DNA from: Thermoflexales bacterium
GTDB taxonomy: Bacteria > Chloroflexota > Anaerolineae > B4-G1
DNA length: 33,075 nucleotides
Reading direction: 5' to 3'
NCBI GenBank assembly: GCA_007118795.1
Contig: SKQX01000218.1
Coordinates: 1 to 33,075, forward strand
Below the pieces are notes generated by a model that was not told where the DNA came from, did not search any database, and saw only the letters and a program-made list of their open reading frames with translations. The position numbers and the translations under genes were made by a program. Shown here piece after piece: positions 32,294-33,075 of the stretch (within the stretch, counting starts at the first letter, position 1; the number at the start of each line of letters is the position of its first letter).

Positions 32294-33075
32294 ATGAACG
32301 AGATTTCCCTCGCCGAATACCGGCAGCAGATCATGGACGCTATCGACGATGGACGGTATACGGAAGCCGTCGCTGACGGAAGGCACATACTGCAGCACTA
32401 TCCCAAGGACGTGCACGCCTATTGGCTGCTCGGTAGAGCGATGTTCGAGGCAGGTCAGGACGAGCATGCCGCCGACATGTTCAGACGTGTACTGAGCGTC
32501 GACCCCGACCGGATGCTTGCTTGGGTGGGATTGAGCGAGCTGGCCGAGCGGCAAAGTGATCTGGATGCTGCCATTCGGTACCTGGAACGCGCCTTTGAGC
32601 TCGCCACGGACAACGACGGGATCGCAGGCCATCTGCGCCACCTGTACGATGAGTGGGAGGGCCACGATCCCAAACGGCTGCAGCTCACCGGGGGAGCCCT
32701 GGCGCGGCTCTATCTGCGCGGCGATCTCCTCTCGCGGGCCATAGCAGAACTGCGGGGATTGCTCGAGGAACACCCCGATCGGGTGGATCTACGGATGACG
32801 CTGGCCGAAGCGTTGTGGCGGCGCGGCGATCGAATGCAGGCCGCCCAGGCGTGTCAGGAGATTCTTGGGCTGCAACCGTTCAACCTCACAGCCAATCTGA
32901 TCTTGGGCGAGATATGGGCCAGTGATGGACGCGCTGAGGGTAAGCGCTACCTGGAGCGGGCCGAGGAGCTGGATCCGGAGAATGAAGCAGCCCAGGAGCT
33001 ATTCGGCCCCAGCTCCCCGCTCCCTCCCAGGGACCCTCAGATCACACCAGCCGACTACCATGCCACTGTCGAGCC
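32294..33075 (+). CDS. Tetratricopeptide-repeat protein (runs off the right edge)
   Basis: The first 260 residues of a TPR protein; the end is outside the window. It starts MNEISLAEYRQQIMDAIDDG at an ATG with TGGAGG seven bases upstream. Several 34-residue repeats can be seen, for example HAYWLLGRAMFEAGQDEHAA ending in DP, AWVGLSELAERQSDLDAAIR and RLYLRGDLLSRAIAELRGLL. A proline-rich linker (SSPLPPRDPQITPADY) begins at about residue 243. No signal peptide, so cytoplasmic or a soluble scaffold. TPR domains bind other proteins; the partner is unknown. Confidence 0.88.
   Translation, partial: MNEISLAEYRQQIMDAIDDGRYTEAVADGRHILQHYPKDVHAYWLLGRAMFEAGQDEHAADMFRRVLSVDPDRMLAWVGLSELAERQSDLDAAIRYLERAFELATDNDGIAGHLRHLYDEWEGHDPKRLQLTGGALARLYLRGDLLSRAIAELRGLLEEHPDRVDLRMTLAEALWRRGDRMQAAQACQEILGLQPFNLTANLILGEIWASDGRAEGKRYLERAEELDPENEAAQELFGPSSPLPPRDPQITPADYHATVE

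Overview
This window looks like chromosomal DNA from a GC-rich free-living bacterium. The best guess is a member of the Chloroflexota or a related deep lineage. This is inferred from gene content and style, not from any marker gene: a secreted Ig-like protein with a Thr-Pro-rich linker before a C-terminal membrane anchor, a very large GH13 enzyme beside a short GH57/DUF3536 enzyme, LipM-type lipoate metabolism, DUF503, CooT and AmrS genes, and an SCP2 protein. I see no rRNA, tRNA, CRISPR array, insertion sequence or phage gene.

Layout. Positions 1-6746 are read leftwards: a secreted Ig-like membrane protein, pth and mfd (packed with 40 and 1 bases between them), two tiny membrane proteins and an SCP2 protein (gaps of 0 and 21 bases), then the start of an iron-dependent alcohol dehydrogenase cut by the window edge. 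A strand switch at about 6750-7080 leads into a rightward block (7086-14141). This holds a broken GH57 C-terminal domain, an 1180-residue GH13 enzyme, a GH57/DUF3536 enzyme and an orphan DNA methyltransferase. From 14203 to 30059 everything is leftward again: DUF1841, a family III CoA-transferase, DUF503, lipM, a run uspA-xth-cooT-(69 aa)-amrS, a fused Mo/[2Fe-2S] hydroxylase with a decayed FAD subunit, glycogen synthase, a 59-residue membrane peptide, and an acyl-CoA dehydrogenase with its electron-transfer flavoprotein (etfB, etfA). From 30690 the strand is rightward: a histone-deacetylase-family enzyme with a near-ideal promoter, a repeat-like noncoding stretch with a G-quadruplex motif, and the start of a TPR protein.

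How the genes work together. Three themes stand out. (1) Storage-glucan handling: glgA makes alpha-1,4-glucan, while the GH13 and GH57 enzymes and the GH57 relic point to its remodelling or breakdown. (2) Acyl-CoA metabolism: a CoA-transferase, an acyl-CoA dehydrogenase and its ETF pair, plus LipM, which supplies lipoyl groups to 2-oxoacid dehydrogenases. (3) Genome upkeep: mfd, exonuclease III and a methyltransferase.

The most unusual observations are the GH13 enzyme with a non-canonical fourth conserved region, two decayed genes lying beside intact relatives or partners (GH57 relic, FAD subunit), the cooT-69aa-amrS micro-operon without its usual Memo/AMMECR1 partners, and several strong inverted-repeat structures in leaders and intergenic gaps. 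No clear new defence or mobile system is visible.
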